64,000 nucleotides of DNA from an archaeon (GCA_020057295.1 JAGVGF010000006.1:179752-243751); one strand, 5' to 3'. Positions 46,052 to 55,555 are shown, numbered from the stretch's first letter. Notes: generated by a model from the sequence alone, not told the origin. Numbers and translations: made by a program.

Positions 46052-49000
46052 ATGTTTAATAACAAGAGAGGACAATTGTTTGTGGTAGTTGTAGCTATAG
46101 CTGTAACTCTTGCTATAGCATCATCATATTTCATACTACAATATGTAGTGTATGCACATATTTCTGAAGACGTAACCCTAGGAACATATCAATCAGGAAT
46201 GGTTGATACATTAAATGATGCTGATAAAGTATTAGTATATAATGACTTATTGGCTAAATATTCATCATATGATGCATTACGCAAATTCATGGATAATGGA
46301 GGAGTATACAATAAAATAGTAAATGATGATTCTGGATCAGATACGACTGTAACATGTGGACGTTATATCTATAATTTATGGAATGATGCTAATAAGAATT
46401 GTTATCCTGAATATACTAAAACTTATCAAAAATATTTAGATGATAGCTTGAGAAGTAGAGTTTCTAATGTAAATAGTATTCCTAAGTACTATCCTTTTAC
46501 AATATTCAAGGCTTTAGATTATAATTATGAATATTACTCAAATAATAAATCCATATTCGCTGTTGCTAATGATCCATTAACGCTTTACGTTTTCAAAAAT
46601 ACAGCAACTAAGAACAATATAGGATTGCAATCTTATGTTGCTTTAAAAAGTGCTGCATCATTAAAAGATGGAGATATCACAGGAGTACCTTTTGACAGCG
46701 CTGTTCCAAGCAATTATCTTGCTGCTAATAATCGTAAAATAGATTCTATTGTTATACATTATACTGCTGGTGAAAGCATTAGCAGTGCAATGAGTAGGTT
46801 TAAACAAGAAAATCAAGCTAGTGCACATTATATTATCGGCGGAGCTAAAGATAATTATGCTGTTGAACAAGTAGTTTTAGACAAGGACGTTGCATATCAT
46901 GCAGGATGTATTAATAGTCAAATTACAAATATATGTGCATACAAAGATCCTGTGAATTCCAAAGGAGCATTCTGTAAGGATACTACATATGGTAACATTA
47001 ATTCTAGATCTATAGGTATAGAAATTGTTAATTTAGGATTTGATTGCGGTGCAACAGGTAAAGAGTATTGTAGAGCCGATTCTTTACAAACTAACATTAA
47101 TGGTTTAAAGTATTGGCAAAAATATCCTGATCAACAAATGGATAAAATCGTAGCGCTTTCGGCAATACTTGTTAAAAAGTATGGTGTTAGTAAAGATAAT
47201 ATTATCGGGCATGATCAAATAACTGCATGTAAAAGTGATCCTGGGCCAGCATTTGACTGGACTAATTTTAAAAGTAAACTTGATGAAGCATTAAAGCTTG
47301 ATATCAATCAATTAGAAACAGTGGTGGTTAGCGGTAATACTTTCAATGGATGTCCTAAAACGTCTAATACTGATTGGAAAATTGGTAATTTAATGGTTTC
47401 TAAAGACAGTTTAAATGCCGATGATACTTTAACAGTCACTTTGACAATAATCAACACTGGAGATAACTGTGTTAATGTTCAACCTAAAATATATTTTACT
47501 TCACGACAGACAACGCTTCTTAATGGCCAACCGTTTACTCCTAATTTTCCATCATCAGCCATATTCAAGAAGAGCGATGCTAAACCTTATATTAATATTG
47601 AATTAAAATGTAAATTTACTACAGATGTTAATATTGCTAATAGTGAGCAAGCTAATGGTAACTGTGTATTGTTAGCACCTCCTGCAAATGCTAATGTTCC
47701 CTTTTCTTATACAGTTTATGCAAAAGCTTCTGAAGAAAACGGTCTTAATGAAAAAACTGGATTGAATATGGAAAAACCTTTAACTGTTTATAAGCCTAAA
47801 GGGACAACTTCTGGTAGCGGTAATGGTCAAGGAATAACAGTTTCTAATGATTTATCTCCTACTGAAAAAAATCGTGTTGATCAAACTAGACAAAATCTTG
47901 AGAAATTAAATATTATAGGATATATTGGAGAAGTTGCTGATAAATATCAGATACCTAAAGAATTATTAATGGGAAAAATAACTCAAGAATCAAGTGGTAT
48001 TAATTATAAAATAAAAATTGATTCTGATCCAAAAAAATCTAATTATGCTGTTGGTATTTCACAAATTGAAGGATGGCAACATTATAATTTAATTAAAGAC
48101 ACATGTGGCGCAGAATATGTTACTGAATGTGCAGCATGTACGAGTTGTGACCTTAACGGCAAAGGAACTACGTGTAGAAATGATTTGAAAAATTGTTGTA
48201 AATTTGAAAAGTTTGGTAACGATCCTAAATGTCAAATTGATGTTGGTGCAAGATTATTAAAACAGGAATATGATAGATATGTCTATAATTATGAAGCATA
48301 TAAGAATAATGTAATGAATAGTTGTAAGGATCCTATATATCAACAAAAATATTTAGCTTATACTGGATGGGAACGTGCATTAAGAGCATATAATGGTTTT
48401 GGATGTGACCCTAAAGCAAGAAATGATCTTTATGTGGATTTAGTTTCGAAATGGGCTAGCGGTTGGGGATATACTGGAACATATCAAAATATTGTAAAAG
48501 CAGAAGTAGAAACTGGCATACTTGGAACATATGATATTAAACCTTCATATACGACAAGTGTCGGATTTGATTTTAAGATACTAGATAAATTAACAGAATT
48601 TGCTCAAAAAACAACTAAGGAGTGTGGTGGTGCTGATTCTAAGGATTTATGTGTACAAGATAATATTCAATTATTTAACACAGAAAATATACCTATTTTT
48701 GCTAAAAATAATGAACATATTAATCTAACAACTAATTGTGAAGATGATTATATCACCAAAATACTTATGGGGACAGTCAGAGAAATTGATGATTGCGTGA
48801 ACAGTAATGAAACCGAATGTCAATGTGTAATTAATTCTCCAGAAGATATTAACATAAATCTTAGAGGAAGTGTTGAAGGAACAACTTTAACGTATAATGG
48901 CAATGATAAACAGCGGAATGTATATAGTGATAGAATAATTTATTCTAATGGTGGATTGATTAATAAAACTGTTTCATTAAAAGATGTAACAATATCTAAA

Positions 49001-50050
49001 AACCAGACAGGACTTTCTTTTGAAAATAAGTACGGTCGTAAATGTGCTCCTCTAAAGAATAGTTACGATATGTGTTTAAAGACTGATTTTAATGTTCCTG
49101 TTGTTAAGAATGATAAATTAATTTATGAAAATTTAACATTAAAATTTTCCATAAGATTAAGAGACGATGTGCCTCCAGATTCTGTAGTAAATATAGATGC
49201 ATATAGTCAAAATCACACAAATAACTCTATAATATTAACTTGGGATAAGAATCCTGAATTAGATGTTGCCAAATATATAATATATTTAAGTGATGATATG
49301 AACACATTTAATAGACCTACAGACGGATTAAAGAGCGCAATACCATACAGAGTTATACCTGCAGTTCAAGGATTCGATGAATATTATGATATAGATTATC
49401 AAAATCCTGTATGTAAAGTAAATGCGGACAACACAGGAGTTTATTGTGTGTTTAATGTTGCAGCAAGTAAAGCTGTTAATGGTGCTGGAATAAGAATAAC
49501 ATTAGAAGAGAACAAATTATATTACCTCTCTAAATCAAATCAATTCTTGTACATACTTAATGGCAGTGATGCTTATAATAAATTGGCCGATGGTCAAGAT
49601 AAGAATATAGCAATTACAGCTGTTGATGCAGATGGTAATGAAATGAAATTTATTAATATTTCATCAAGCACAATCACAGTTACGGCTGAAGATTTATTAG
49701 AATCAGGATTTACAAATATTACTAGTTACAAATTTGAAAATAACAACAATACTTTAGTACTATCATGGAATCAAATCACAAAGTATATTAATGGTAAACC
49801 ATTAAGTTCAAACACTGCGGTGTATTATAATGTATATATGATTCAATCTCCTATTTGTTCTGATCAAGGAATGAGTATTGCAACCATGGGCTCCAGCCAA
49901 GGCGAGTTTAATAGTAATGCAGATAATGCTATAATTGTCTCAAGTATGAGTATTGGAGATTACTGTGTTGGTGTGACTTCAAAGACTAATAATGGCAGAG
50001 AATTTGATGGAATATACGTTCAAAAAATTACTTTACCAGCACATAGTTAA
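46052..50050 (+). CDS. Prepilin-anchored peptidoglycan hydrolase: Amidase_2 plus SLT domain (1332 aa)
   Basis: Start chosen at MFNNKRGQLFVVVVAIAVTL; a TTG 18 bp upstream overlaps the previous gene. After the R-G helix comes a region of about 200 residues, then an N-acetylmuramoyl-L-alanine amidase (Amidase_2/PGRP) domain at about 225-415. Its pattern is IVIHYTAG (H236), SIGIEIVN (E324), IIGHD (H387) and CKSDPGPAFDW (K394, D396), matching the zinc ligands and catalytic residues of the AmpD/T7 lysozyme family. A beta-rich linker follows. The lytic-transglycosylase-like domain (about 620-800) has LLMGKITQESSG (catalytic Glu about 646), AVGISQIEGW and ALRAYNGFG. The C-terminus holds FN3-like modules. 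The amidase cuts the stem peptide from MurNAc and the SLT domain would cut the glycan. Archaea lack murein, so the likely target is bacterial cell wall, outside the cell. Confidence 0.9.
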   Translation: MFNNKRGQLFVVVVAIAVTLAIASSYFILQYVVYAHISEDVTLGTYQSGMVDTLNDADKVLVYNDLLAKYSSYDALRKFMDNGGVYNKIVNDDSGSDTTVTCGRYIYNLWNDANKNCYPEYTKTYQKYLDDSLRSRVSNVNSIPKYYPFTIFKALDYNYEYYSNNKSIFAVANDPLTLYVFKNTATKNNIGLQSYVALKSAASLKDGDITGVPFDSAVPSNYLAANNRKIDSIVIHYTAGESISSAMSRFKQENQASAHYIIGGAKDNYAVEQVVLDKDVAYHAGCINSQITNICAYKDPVNSKGAFCKDTTYGNINSRSIGIEIVNLGFDCGATGKEYCRADSLQTNINGLKYWQKYPDQQMDKIVALSAILVKKYGVSKDNIIGHDQITACKSDPGPAFDWTNFKSKLDEALKLDINQLETVVVSGNTFNGCPKTSNTDWKIGNLMVSKDSLNADDTLTVTLTIINTGDNCVNVQPKIYFTSRQTTLLNGQPFTPNFPSSAIFKKSDAKPYINIELKCKFTTDVNIANSEQANGNCVLLAPPANANVPFSYTVYAKASEENGLNEKTGLNMEKPLTVYKPKGTTSGSGNGQGITVSNDLSPTEKNRVDQTRQNLEKLNIIGYIGEVADKYQIPKELLMGKITQESSGINYKIKIDSDPKKSNYAVGISQIEGWQHYNLIKDTCGAEYVTECAACTSCDLNGKGTTCRNDLKNCCKFEKFGNDPKCQIDVGARLLKQEYDRYVYNYEAYKNNVMNSCKDPIYQQKYLAYTGWERALRAYNGFGCDPKARNDLYVDLVSKWASGWGYTGTYQNIVKAEVETGILGTYDIKPSYTTSVGFDFKILDKLTEFAQKTTKECGGADSKDLCVQDNIQLFNTENIPIFAKNNEHINLTTNCEDDYITKILMGTVREIDDCVNSNETECQCVINSPEDININLRGSVEGTTLTYNGNDKQRNVYSDRIIYSNGGLINKTVSLKDVTISKNQTGLSFENKYGRKCAPLKNSYDMCLKTDFNVPVVKNDKLIYENLTLKFSIRLRDDVPPDSVVNIDAYSQNHTNNSIILTWDKNPELDVAKYIIYLSDDMNTFNRPTDGLKSAIPYRVIPAVQGFDEYYDIDYQNPVCKVNADNTGVYCVFNVAASKAVNGAGIRITLEENKLYYLSKSNQFLYILNGSDAYNKLADGQDKNIAITAVDADGNEMKFINISSSTITVTAEDLLESGFTNITSYKFENNNNTLVLSWNQITKYINGKPLSSNTAVYYNVYMIQSPICSDQGMSIATMGSSQGEFNSNADNAIIVSSMSIGDYCVGVTSKTNNGREFDGIYVQKITLPAHS

Positions 50051-50052
50051 AA

Positions 50053-50132
50053 GGTATAAATAAAATATATTCAAGACTCTAAAAAAACCATAACACATTT
50101 AAAGCCATAAGTAAATCATTCTATGAGGGGGA
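50053..50132 (+). promoter_or_regulatory. Leader and promoter region of the RPA gene
   Basis: TATA-like GTATAAAT (50053-50060) and ATTTAAAG (50097-50104) precede a strong GAGGGGGAT at 50125-50133. The latter is about 57 bp before the chosen RPA start. It is followed only by a four-codon frame (ATG at 50122), so it does not serve the annotated start directly. Confidence 0.35.
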
Positions 50133-50189
50133 TTTAAAATTTAATTCGTATTTGCTCATTTGCAAGACGATGAACAAAAGGTGTTTTAC

Positions 50190-51323
50190 ATGATTCACGT
50201 ACCATTAAAAGATATTATAGCTAAAATTACAGCACATACAGGACTTTCTGAAGCTGATGTTAGACTGAAAGTTCGTGAAAAGATTGAACAATTATATGGT
50301 CTAGTTAGTGAAGAAGGTGCAGCACATATTATTGCTAACGAGTACGGTATTAAATTATTTGATATTTCAGGCGAATTAAAGATTAAAGACATACTGCTTG
50401 GTATGAAGAGTGTAGATGTTGTTGGTAAGGTTCTTAGAAAATATGAATTAAGAGAATTTAATACTGAAAAACGTAAAGGTAAAGTTGCTAATTTAATGAT
50501 TGGTGATGAAACTGGAACAATAAGAGTAGTTTTCTGGAATGATAAAACTAATGAATTCACACAACTTAAAGATGAAGATATTATAAAAATTAAGAATGCT
50601 TACGTTAGAGATAATGCTGGACGTAAAGAATTACATTTAGGAGATACATCGCATATTATTATTAATCCGCCGAATGTTACTGTAAATACTAGAGAACATA
50701 AAGAATATGGCAAGAAACATATTTCTGAACTAACTGACACTGTGAGTGCTGAAATACTTGGAACAATCGTACAAGTTTTTGATGTAAAATTCTTTGAAGT
50801 ATGCCCACAATGCAATAAGAGATTAAGATTAAAAGATAATCAGTTCGCATGTGAAACACATGGTGTTCAGAATCCAGCATTTAATTATGTATTAAATGTA
50901 TATTTGGATGATGGAACAGGAAATATTAGGGCGATATTCTGGAAGCAACAGTCTCAAAGATTGTTAAAGATTGATGATAAAGCATTTGATGCTATAAGAT
51001 TACAACCTGAAACATTTGAAAAGTATAAGAACGATTTACTTGGAGTTCAGGTTAAGGTTTTAGGCACCGCAAAAAATAATATTATGGGTAGACTAGAGTT
51101 TAATGCGGAGATTGTGTTTACTGAATTGAATCCTGATCAAGAAGTCGAAATGTTAGATCACATGCGTGAAGTAGCATTAGACACTAAAACTTCAAATGCT
51201 GTAGTTAATAATGTATCTAACAGTAATACAGTAAGTCCTGTTCCAGCTAAAACTGTTGATAAACCAGTTAAATCTACAGATTTAGATGATGAATTTGAAG
51301 TCAGTGAAGACTTTTTAGAATAA
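50190..51323 (+). CDS. Replication protein A (single-stranded DNA-binding protein)
   Basis: 377 residues from MIHVPLKDIIAKI, chosen because AAAGGTG precedes it; a TTG 30 bp upstream is the alternative. The N-terminal helical region (1-55, with LVSEEGAAHIIANEYGIKL) is typical of euryarchaeal RPA. An OB fold (about 70-155, GKVANLMIGDETGTIRVVFW) is followed by a second OB fold (about 185-285). The second OB fold contains a zinc finger C205-x2-C208...C221-x2-H224. The C-terminal tail is Ser/Asn-rich and acidic (TDLDDEFEVSEDFLE), as in many single-strand-binding proteins. It coats single-stranded DNA in replication and repair. Length is normal for the family. Confidence 0.93.
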   Translation: MIHVPLKDIIAKITAHTGLSEADVRLKVREKIEQLYGLVSEEGAAHIIANEYGIKLFDISGELKIKDILLGMKSVDVVGKVLRKYELREFNTEKRKGKVANLMIGDETGTIRVVFWNDKTNEFTQLKDEDIIKIKNAYVRDNAGRKELHLGDTSHIIINPPNVTVNTREHKEYGKKHISELTDTVSAEILGTIVQVFDVKFFEVCPQCNKRLRLKDNQFACETHGVQNPAFNYVLNVYLDDGTGNIRAIFWKQQSQRLLKIDDKAFDAIRLQPETFEKYKNDLLGVQVKVLGTAKNNIMGRLEFNAEIVFTELNPDQEVEMLDHMREVALDTKTSNAVVNNVSNSNTVSPVPAKTVDKPVKSTDLDDEFEVSEDFLE

Positions 51324-51334
51324 AGGTAATAAAA

Positions 51335-51601
51335 ATGGATTTTTTAAGCATAATCCAACTAATAAGTGGTGTAATACTAATATTCTTCCTACCAGGGTAC
51401 TTAATATTAAGATTATTCTATAAGCATTTGAAAGGTTTAGAACAGATAGTTATAAGCATTGGCCTTAGCATATCGTTTAGCATAATTATAGCGCTAATAT
51501 TAGGATTTATCGGTATATTCAATTACTGGAATAGTATAATAGCTTACACCATAGTACTTGTAGGCGTTATAACATATTATGCTATTAGAATGATAAGATG
51601 A
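51335..51601 (+). CDS. Small membrane protein, DUF1616-like N-terminal part (88 aa)
   Basis: Three hydrophobic segments with the pattern IFFLPGYLILRLFYKHLKG and LEQIVISIGLSISFSIIIAL, similar to the start of DUF1616 membrane proteins, which are usually much longer. The stop overlaps the next gene's start (ATGA), so it is coupled to the GT2 enzyme. It is either a truncated family member or a short accessory subunit. It lies 11 bp after the RPA stop. Confidence 0.65.
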   Translation: MDFLSIIQLISGVILIFFLPGYLILRLFYKHLKGLEQIVISIGLSISFSIIIALILGFIGIFNYWNSIIAYTIVLVGVITYYAIRMIR

Positions 51602-52716
51602 AATATTCTATAATATTACCTTGCAAAAATGAAGAAGACACAGTATCCACAGTAATATTAAAAGCAAGAAAGATTCTTCCTGATGCAGAAATAATAGTTG
51701 TGGATAATAATTCTACGGACAACTCCGCAAAACTTGCAAGAAAAATTGGTGCTAAAATTCTAAAAGAACCAATACCAGGATATGGTGCGGCATTGTTACA
51801 AGGATTTAAAGAGGCAGGGGGAGAATATGTAATAATGTGCGATGCAGACAACACATATGATTTGTTAGAATTGCCAAAGCTATTAAAATATGTAAATGAA
51901 AAAAATAATTATGATATTATTATTGGCAATAGAATGAATAAGAATATGAAAAGAGAAGCCATGCCTTTTATGCATAAATATTTAGGAAATCCGTTTCTAA
52001 GCTCTATAATGAGATTTATGTTTAATAATAATATAAAAGATTCACAATCAGGGTTAAGAATTATTAAAAAATCTTCATTAGAAAAATTAAATCTACAATC
52101 CTCTGGGATGGAAATAGCATCAGAAATAATAATTAAGGCATTAAAGTTAAATATGAAAATAAAAGAAACAAATATCACATATTATCCTCGAATTGGAGAG
52201 TCAAAACTTAGAAGCTTTAATGATGGATGGAAACATCTTAAAATGATGTTATTATATAGTCCAGACCATCTCTTTCTTATTCCGGGTATAACGCTATTTG
52301 TATTAGGATTCTTATTAATAACCGTACTATTATTTCAAAAAATACAATTTTTCGGCATAACATTAGTAACACATCCAGCAATTATTGGAAGTCTTATGAC
52401 TATACTTGGTTTTCAAATAATGCAATTATGGGCTTATGCCAAAACCTATAGGGTAACAATATTTGATGAAAGAGATGAATTAATTTCAAAGATGCATAAA
52501 GCCATTAGTTTAGAAAACTCGATGATATTTGGAAGTTTGCTAATATTACTAGGGATAATTATCGGTATTATAATCATAGCTACATGGATCCAAAGAGACT
52601 TAGGAAAAATAGATTATTTTGAAAAAAGTATATTTGCATTAACAATAATAGTTCTAGGAATTCAAACAATTTTTTCTGGATTCATGCTCAGTATCCTTGG
52701 AACAAAAAGATCTTAA
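51598..52716 (+). CDS. GT2 glycosyltransferase with C-terminal membrane helices
   Basis: 372 residues. The GT-A domain starts MKYSIILPCKNEEDTVSTVI and has VVDNNSTD, the metal-binding DAD (D82-D84, in VIMCDADNTYD) and DSQSGLRIIKKSS, like dolichyl-phosphate mannosyl/glucosyl transferases. Four hydrophobic segments follow (about 225-370). It would transfer a sugar from a nucleotide sugar to a membrane lipid carrier on the cytoplasmic face. It is coupled to the DUF1616-like gene and opens the surface-glycan locus. The exact sugar cannot be told from sequence. Confidence 0.88.
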   Translation: MKYSIILPCKNEEDTVSTVILKARKILPDAEIIVVDNNSTDNSAKLARKIGAKILKEPIPGYGAALLQGFKEAGGEYVIMCDADNTYDLLELPKLLKYVNEKNNYDIIIGNRMNKNMKREAMPFMHKYLGNPFLSSIMRFMFNNNIKDSQSGLRIIKKSSLEKLNLQSSGMEIASEIIIKALKLNMKIKETNITYYPRIGESKLRSFNDGWKHLKMMLLYSPDHLFLIPGITLFVLGFLLITVLLFQKIQFFGITLVTHPAIIGSLMTILGFQIMQLWAYAKTYRVTIFDERDELISKMHKAISLENSMIFGSLLILLGIIIGIIIIATWIQRDLGKIDYFEKSIFALTIIVLGIQTIFSGFMLSILGTKRS

Positions 52717-52768
52717 AATTAAAATAATAAATTATTAAATAAAAAACACAACAAAAGAGCATAATAAA

Positions 52769-53848
52769 ATGAAAATAGCAATATTTCACGATTATTTTGG
52801 AAGCATAGGTGGAGGAGAGAAGCTAGTTTTAGATTTGGCTCACGGGTTAAATGCAGATGTGTACACAACAGAAATAAACCGTAAAAATCTCAAAAGAATA
52901 AATAAACACCATGTACGCGTAATACTATTAAAAGATAGCATAAAATTTCCGGTATTAAAACAAATTCATTCTTCAATAATATTTCATAATGCAAATTTAA
53001 ACAATAAAGGTTACGATTTTTATATTATGAGCGGCAACTGGGCGATATTCGCGTGTAAAAAACACCATTCAAATATCAATTTTATACATACACCTCCCAG
53101 AATGTTTTATGATGATAACAAATCATTCTATAAACAAGTGCCGTGGTATGGTAAAATACTTTTTTTGATTTGGGTCACTATCCACAAACGGATTTACGAA
53201 AAACAAATAAAATATATGGACAGCATTATCGCAAATTCTAATAATACACAACATAGAATAAAAAAATATTATCACAAAGATTCTGTAGTAATATCTCCTC
53301 CAATAAAAAAATATGCGTTCAGAAAATATGGAGATTATTGGCTCAGTATAAACAGAATATATCCTCATAAGAGAATAGAACTTCAAATAGAAGCATTCAG
53401 AAAATTACCACACGAAAGATTAATTATAGTTGGAGGATATATGAGTGGAGATCATGCAAAAGCATATGCAAATAAAGTATTTACAAATCTACCTAAGAAT
53501 GTGAGCTATATAGGAGAAATAGATGAAAGAATAGTAGAAAAATTATATGGAGAGTGTAAAGCATTTATTACAACTTCCAAAGACGAAGATTTTGGAATGA
53601 CTGTACTTGAAGCAATGAGTGCAGGAAAACCTGTTATTGCACCAAATGAAGGAGGCTATAGAGAGACAGTAATTAATGGAAAAACAGGATATTTAGTAAA
53701 AGCAAATAGTACAGAAATAATTAAGAACATTAAAAAAATATCTGTTAATCCTTCAAAATATAAATCCGCATGCATCATCCAAGCAGATAAGTATAATATA
53801 TCACGATTTATAAAAAAAATCAAACAGGAATTAACTTATAAGAGATAA
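52769..53848 (+). CDS. GT4-family glycosyltransferase
   Basis: 359 residues with the GT-B fold. The N-terminal Rossmann domain is MKIAIFHDYFGSIGGGEKLV with the Gly-rich GGGE loop. The C-terminal domain has WLSINRIYPHKRIELQIEAF, LIIVGGYMSGD and the retaining GT4 E-x7-E motif in DEDFGMTVLEAMSAGKPVIA. It is a soluble enzyme acting on lipid-linked glycan intermediates at the membrane. It converges with rlmN; only nine bases separate their stops, so they may interfere at the 3' ends. Confidence 0.88.
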   Translation: MKIAIFHDYFGSIGGGEKLVLDLAHGLNADVYTTEINRKNLKRINKHHVRVILLKDSIKFPVLKQIHSSIIFHNANLNNKGYDFYIMSGNWAIFACKKHHSNINFIHTPPRMFYDDNKSFYKQVPWYGKILFLIWVTIHKRIYEKQIKYMDSIIANSNNTQHRIKKYYHKDSVVISPPIKKYAFRKYGDYWLSINRIYPHKRIELQIEAFRKLPHERLIIVGGYMSGDHAKAYANKVFTNLPKNVSYIGEIDERIVEKLYGECKAFITTSKDEDFGMTVLEAMSAGKPVIAPNEGGYRETVINGKTGYLVKANSTEIIKNIKKISVNPSKYKSACIIQADKYNISRFIKKIKQELTYKR

Positions 53849-53857
53849 AATAACTAG

Positions 53858-54895
53858 TCATTTACGATTTTTAATAATATGATACGTCGTAGAAAGCATT
53901 TCTTTAGTACTTCTTAAGATTTTTTTAGGACTAAAAACAGAAATATGTTTCATGTCGCTTTTGTCTAACATCTTTCTTTGTCTTAATTGGCCACATCCTG
54001 AATATATATCATTTCCAAAACTATTGAGTATTCCTACACTGATATTTTTCTTTTTCAATATTTTCATGAATTTTTCAGCAGTTTCTATACTAGAGCTCTT
54101 AAGACCTGGAAAGTTATTATCACAATACATTTTTAGAGATACATTGAATTTTTTAGAACCAATCATTAATGCCAATCTTTCCGCATCTTCTGGAGTATCA
54201 TTAACACCATCAAATAACAAATAGTTTATACAAACAGCTGTATTTGTCTGTTTAGAATAATGTTCCATTGATTTTATCAAATCAGGAATATTACTTATAC
54301 TTTTGGGCATGAGTTTTTTTCTTTGATCTTCAGTAGTTGCATGCAAAGAAAGGTATAAGTATAAATTCAATTTTTCTTCAGTCAACTTATAAATTTTCGG
54401 GATTATTCCTGACGTAGATAATGAAATGTGTAAACTATCACCGTGATTGCCTTCTTTATTGAAAAATTTTATTGCATCTACAACATTGTCATAATTCAGT
54501 AACGGCTCGCCCATCCCCATGAATGTTATACCTGTAATTTTCACCTTAGATCCCTTACGTTTTAAATGATCTTGTACCACGAGTAATTGATCAATTATCT
54601 CTTTAGAGGTCATATCTCTCACAAACTTATCTTTTCCAGTAGCACAAAAACTACAATCTAATCTACATCCAACCTGACAAGATATACATAATGACACAAG
54701 TTTTTTATGCAGAAAGATATTTTTTGAATAAGCCAATAATACACATTCTATAAAATTTCCATCAGAAAGCTTCATTAAGTATTTTATCGTCCCTTTATTT
54801 GTTAAAGAATCTATTGTTTGAACTATGGACATACTAAATGCGGTATTAATAGTATTATCTTCAGTATTATCTTGAAAAGTATCGACATTTTTCAT
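53858..54895 (-). CDS. rlmN: Radical SAM rRNA/tRNA adenine-C2 methyltransferase, RlmN-like
   Basis: 345 residues. SLCISCQVGCRLDCSFCATG contains the radical SAM cluster Cys (C77-x3-C81-x2-C84). GITFMGMGEPLLNYDNVVDA, HISLSTSGIIPKIYKL and LYLSLHATTEDQRKKLMP are family signatures. The C-terminal catalytic Cys lies in GCGQLRQRK (about residue 302). The family methylates A2503 of 23S rRNA and A37 of some tRNAs. The N-terminal domain is shorter than in E. coli (384 residues). The enzyme is widespread in bacteria and uncommon in archaea. GGTGA precedes the ATG. A Cfr-like specificity (C8 methylation) cannot be excluded by eye. Confidence 0.9.
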   Translation of the reverse strand: MKNVDTFQDNTEDNTINTAFSMSIVQTIDSLTNKGTIKYLMKLSDGNFIECVLLAYSKNIFLHKKLVSLCISCQVGCRLDCSFCATGKDKFVRDMTSKEIIDQLLVVQDHLKRKGSKVKITGITFMGMGEPLLNYDNVVDAIKFFNKEGNHGDSLHISLSTSGIIPKIYKLTEEKLNLYLYLSLHATTEDQRKKLMPKSISNIPDLIKSMEHYSKQTNTAVCINYLLFDGVNDTPEDAERLALMIGSKKFNVSLKMYCDNNFPGLKSSSIETAEKFMKILKKKNISVGILNSFGNDIYSGCGQLRQRKMLDKSDMKHISVFSPKKILRSTKEMLSTTYHIIKNRK

Positions 54896-54991
54896 AAGAG
54901 TTCACCAAAAAATTAAATTTGTGCATACACGCGTATTATACAATTTATTACATACAAATAACTTAACAAACGTGCATCAAAGCATAGATTA

Positions 54992-55555
54992 TCACTTACT
55001 ATTGCTATTCATATAGTTTGTGAGAAGCACTCTTTGAACATCTTCATAGATGCCTCCTCGCTCATTAAGTCTATAATTAAGATGTGCAATATATGCTGGT
55101 AGGATGTTTTGTATGTAAGATTTTCTTGCTCCAACAACTACTCGTGGAACTTTAGTATAAACTATAAATCCTTCACACATGGAGCATGGCTCAAAAGTGG
55201 TATAGAGTGTGACATTTTCTATCTTACTAAAATCGCTAACATGTAACTTATTTAATGCATCATTGATAACAAGCATCTCTGCATGATTTCTATGATCTTC
55301 AAGTCTTCTAGAAGTAGCTTCTGAAGAAGATATTATCTTTCCATTAACAACAAGTACAGCTCCAACAGGGATATCTCCATGTTCATAAGAAGAATTTGCG
55401 AGAGCATATGCTAAGTCCATAAACTTTTTGTCATCAGAACTTATACCTAAGGTAGAATGACTTATAAAAACAACATAAGATACGAATAGAATTAATACTA
55501 CAAATATAATTATAGCACATAATCCTATAAACATAAGAATCTTGTTTTTTTTCAT
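54992..55555 (-). CDS. Membrane-anchored CMP/dCMP-type zinc deaminase
   Basis: 187 residues from MKKNKILMFIGLCAIIIFVV, preferred over a TTG 18 bp upstream; GGCGG precedes the ATG. A hydrophobic helix (about 5-32) is followed by a complete deaminase domain: HAE (H91, E93) and PCSMC (C124, C127) bind zinc and activate water, with DIPVGAVLVVNGKII before them. The pattern is closest to guanine/tRNA-adenosine/cytosine deaminases. These are normally cytosolic; an N-terminal anchor or signal is unusual and could place the enzyme outside the cell. The substrate is unknown. Confidence 0.85.
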   Translation of the reverse strand: MKKNKILMFIGLCAIIIFVVLILFVSYVVFISHSTLGISSDDKKFMDLAYALANSSYEHGDIPVGAVLVVNGKIISSSEATSRRLEDHRNHAEMLVINDALNKLHVSDFSKIENVTLYTTFEPCSMCEGFIVYTKVPRVVVGARKSYIQNILPAYIAHLNYRLNERGGIYEDVQRVLLTNYMNSNSK

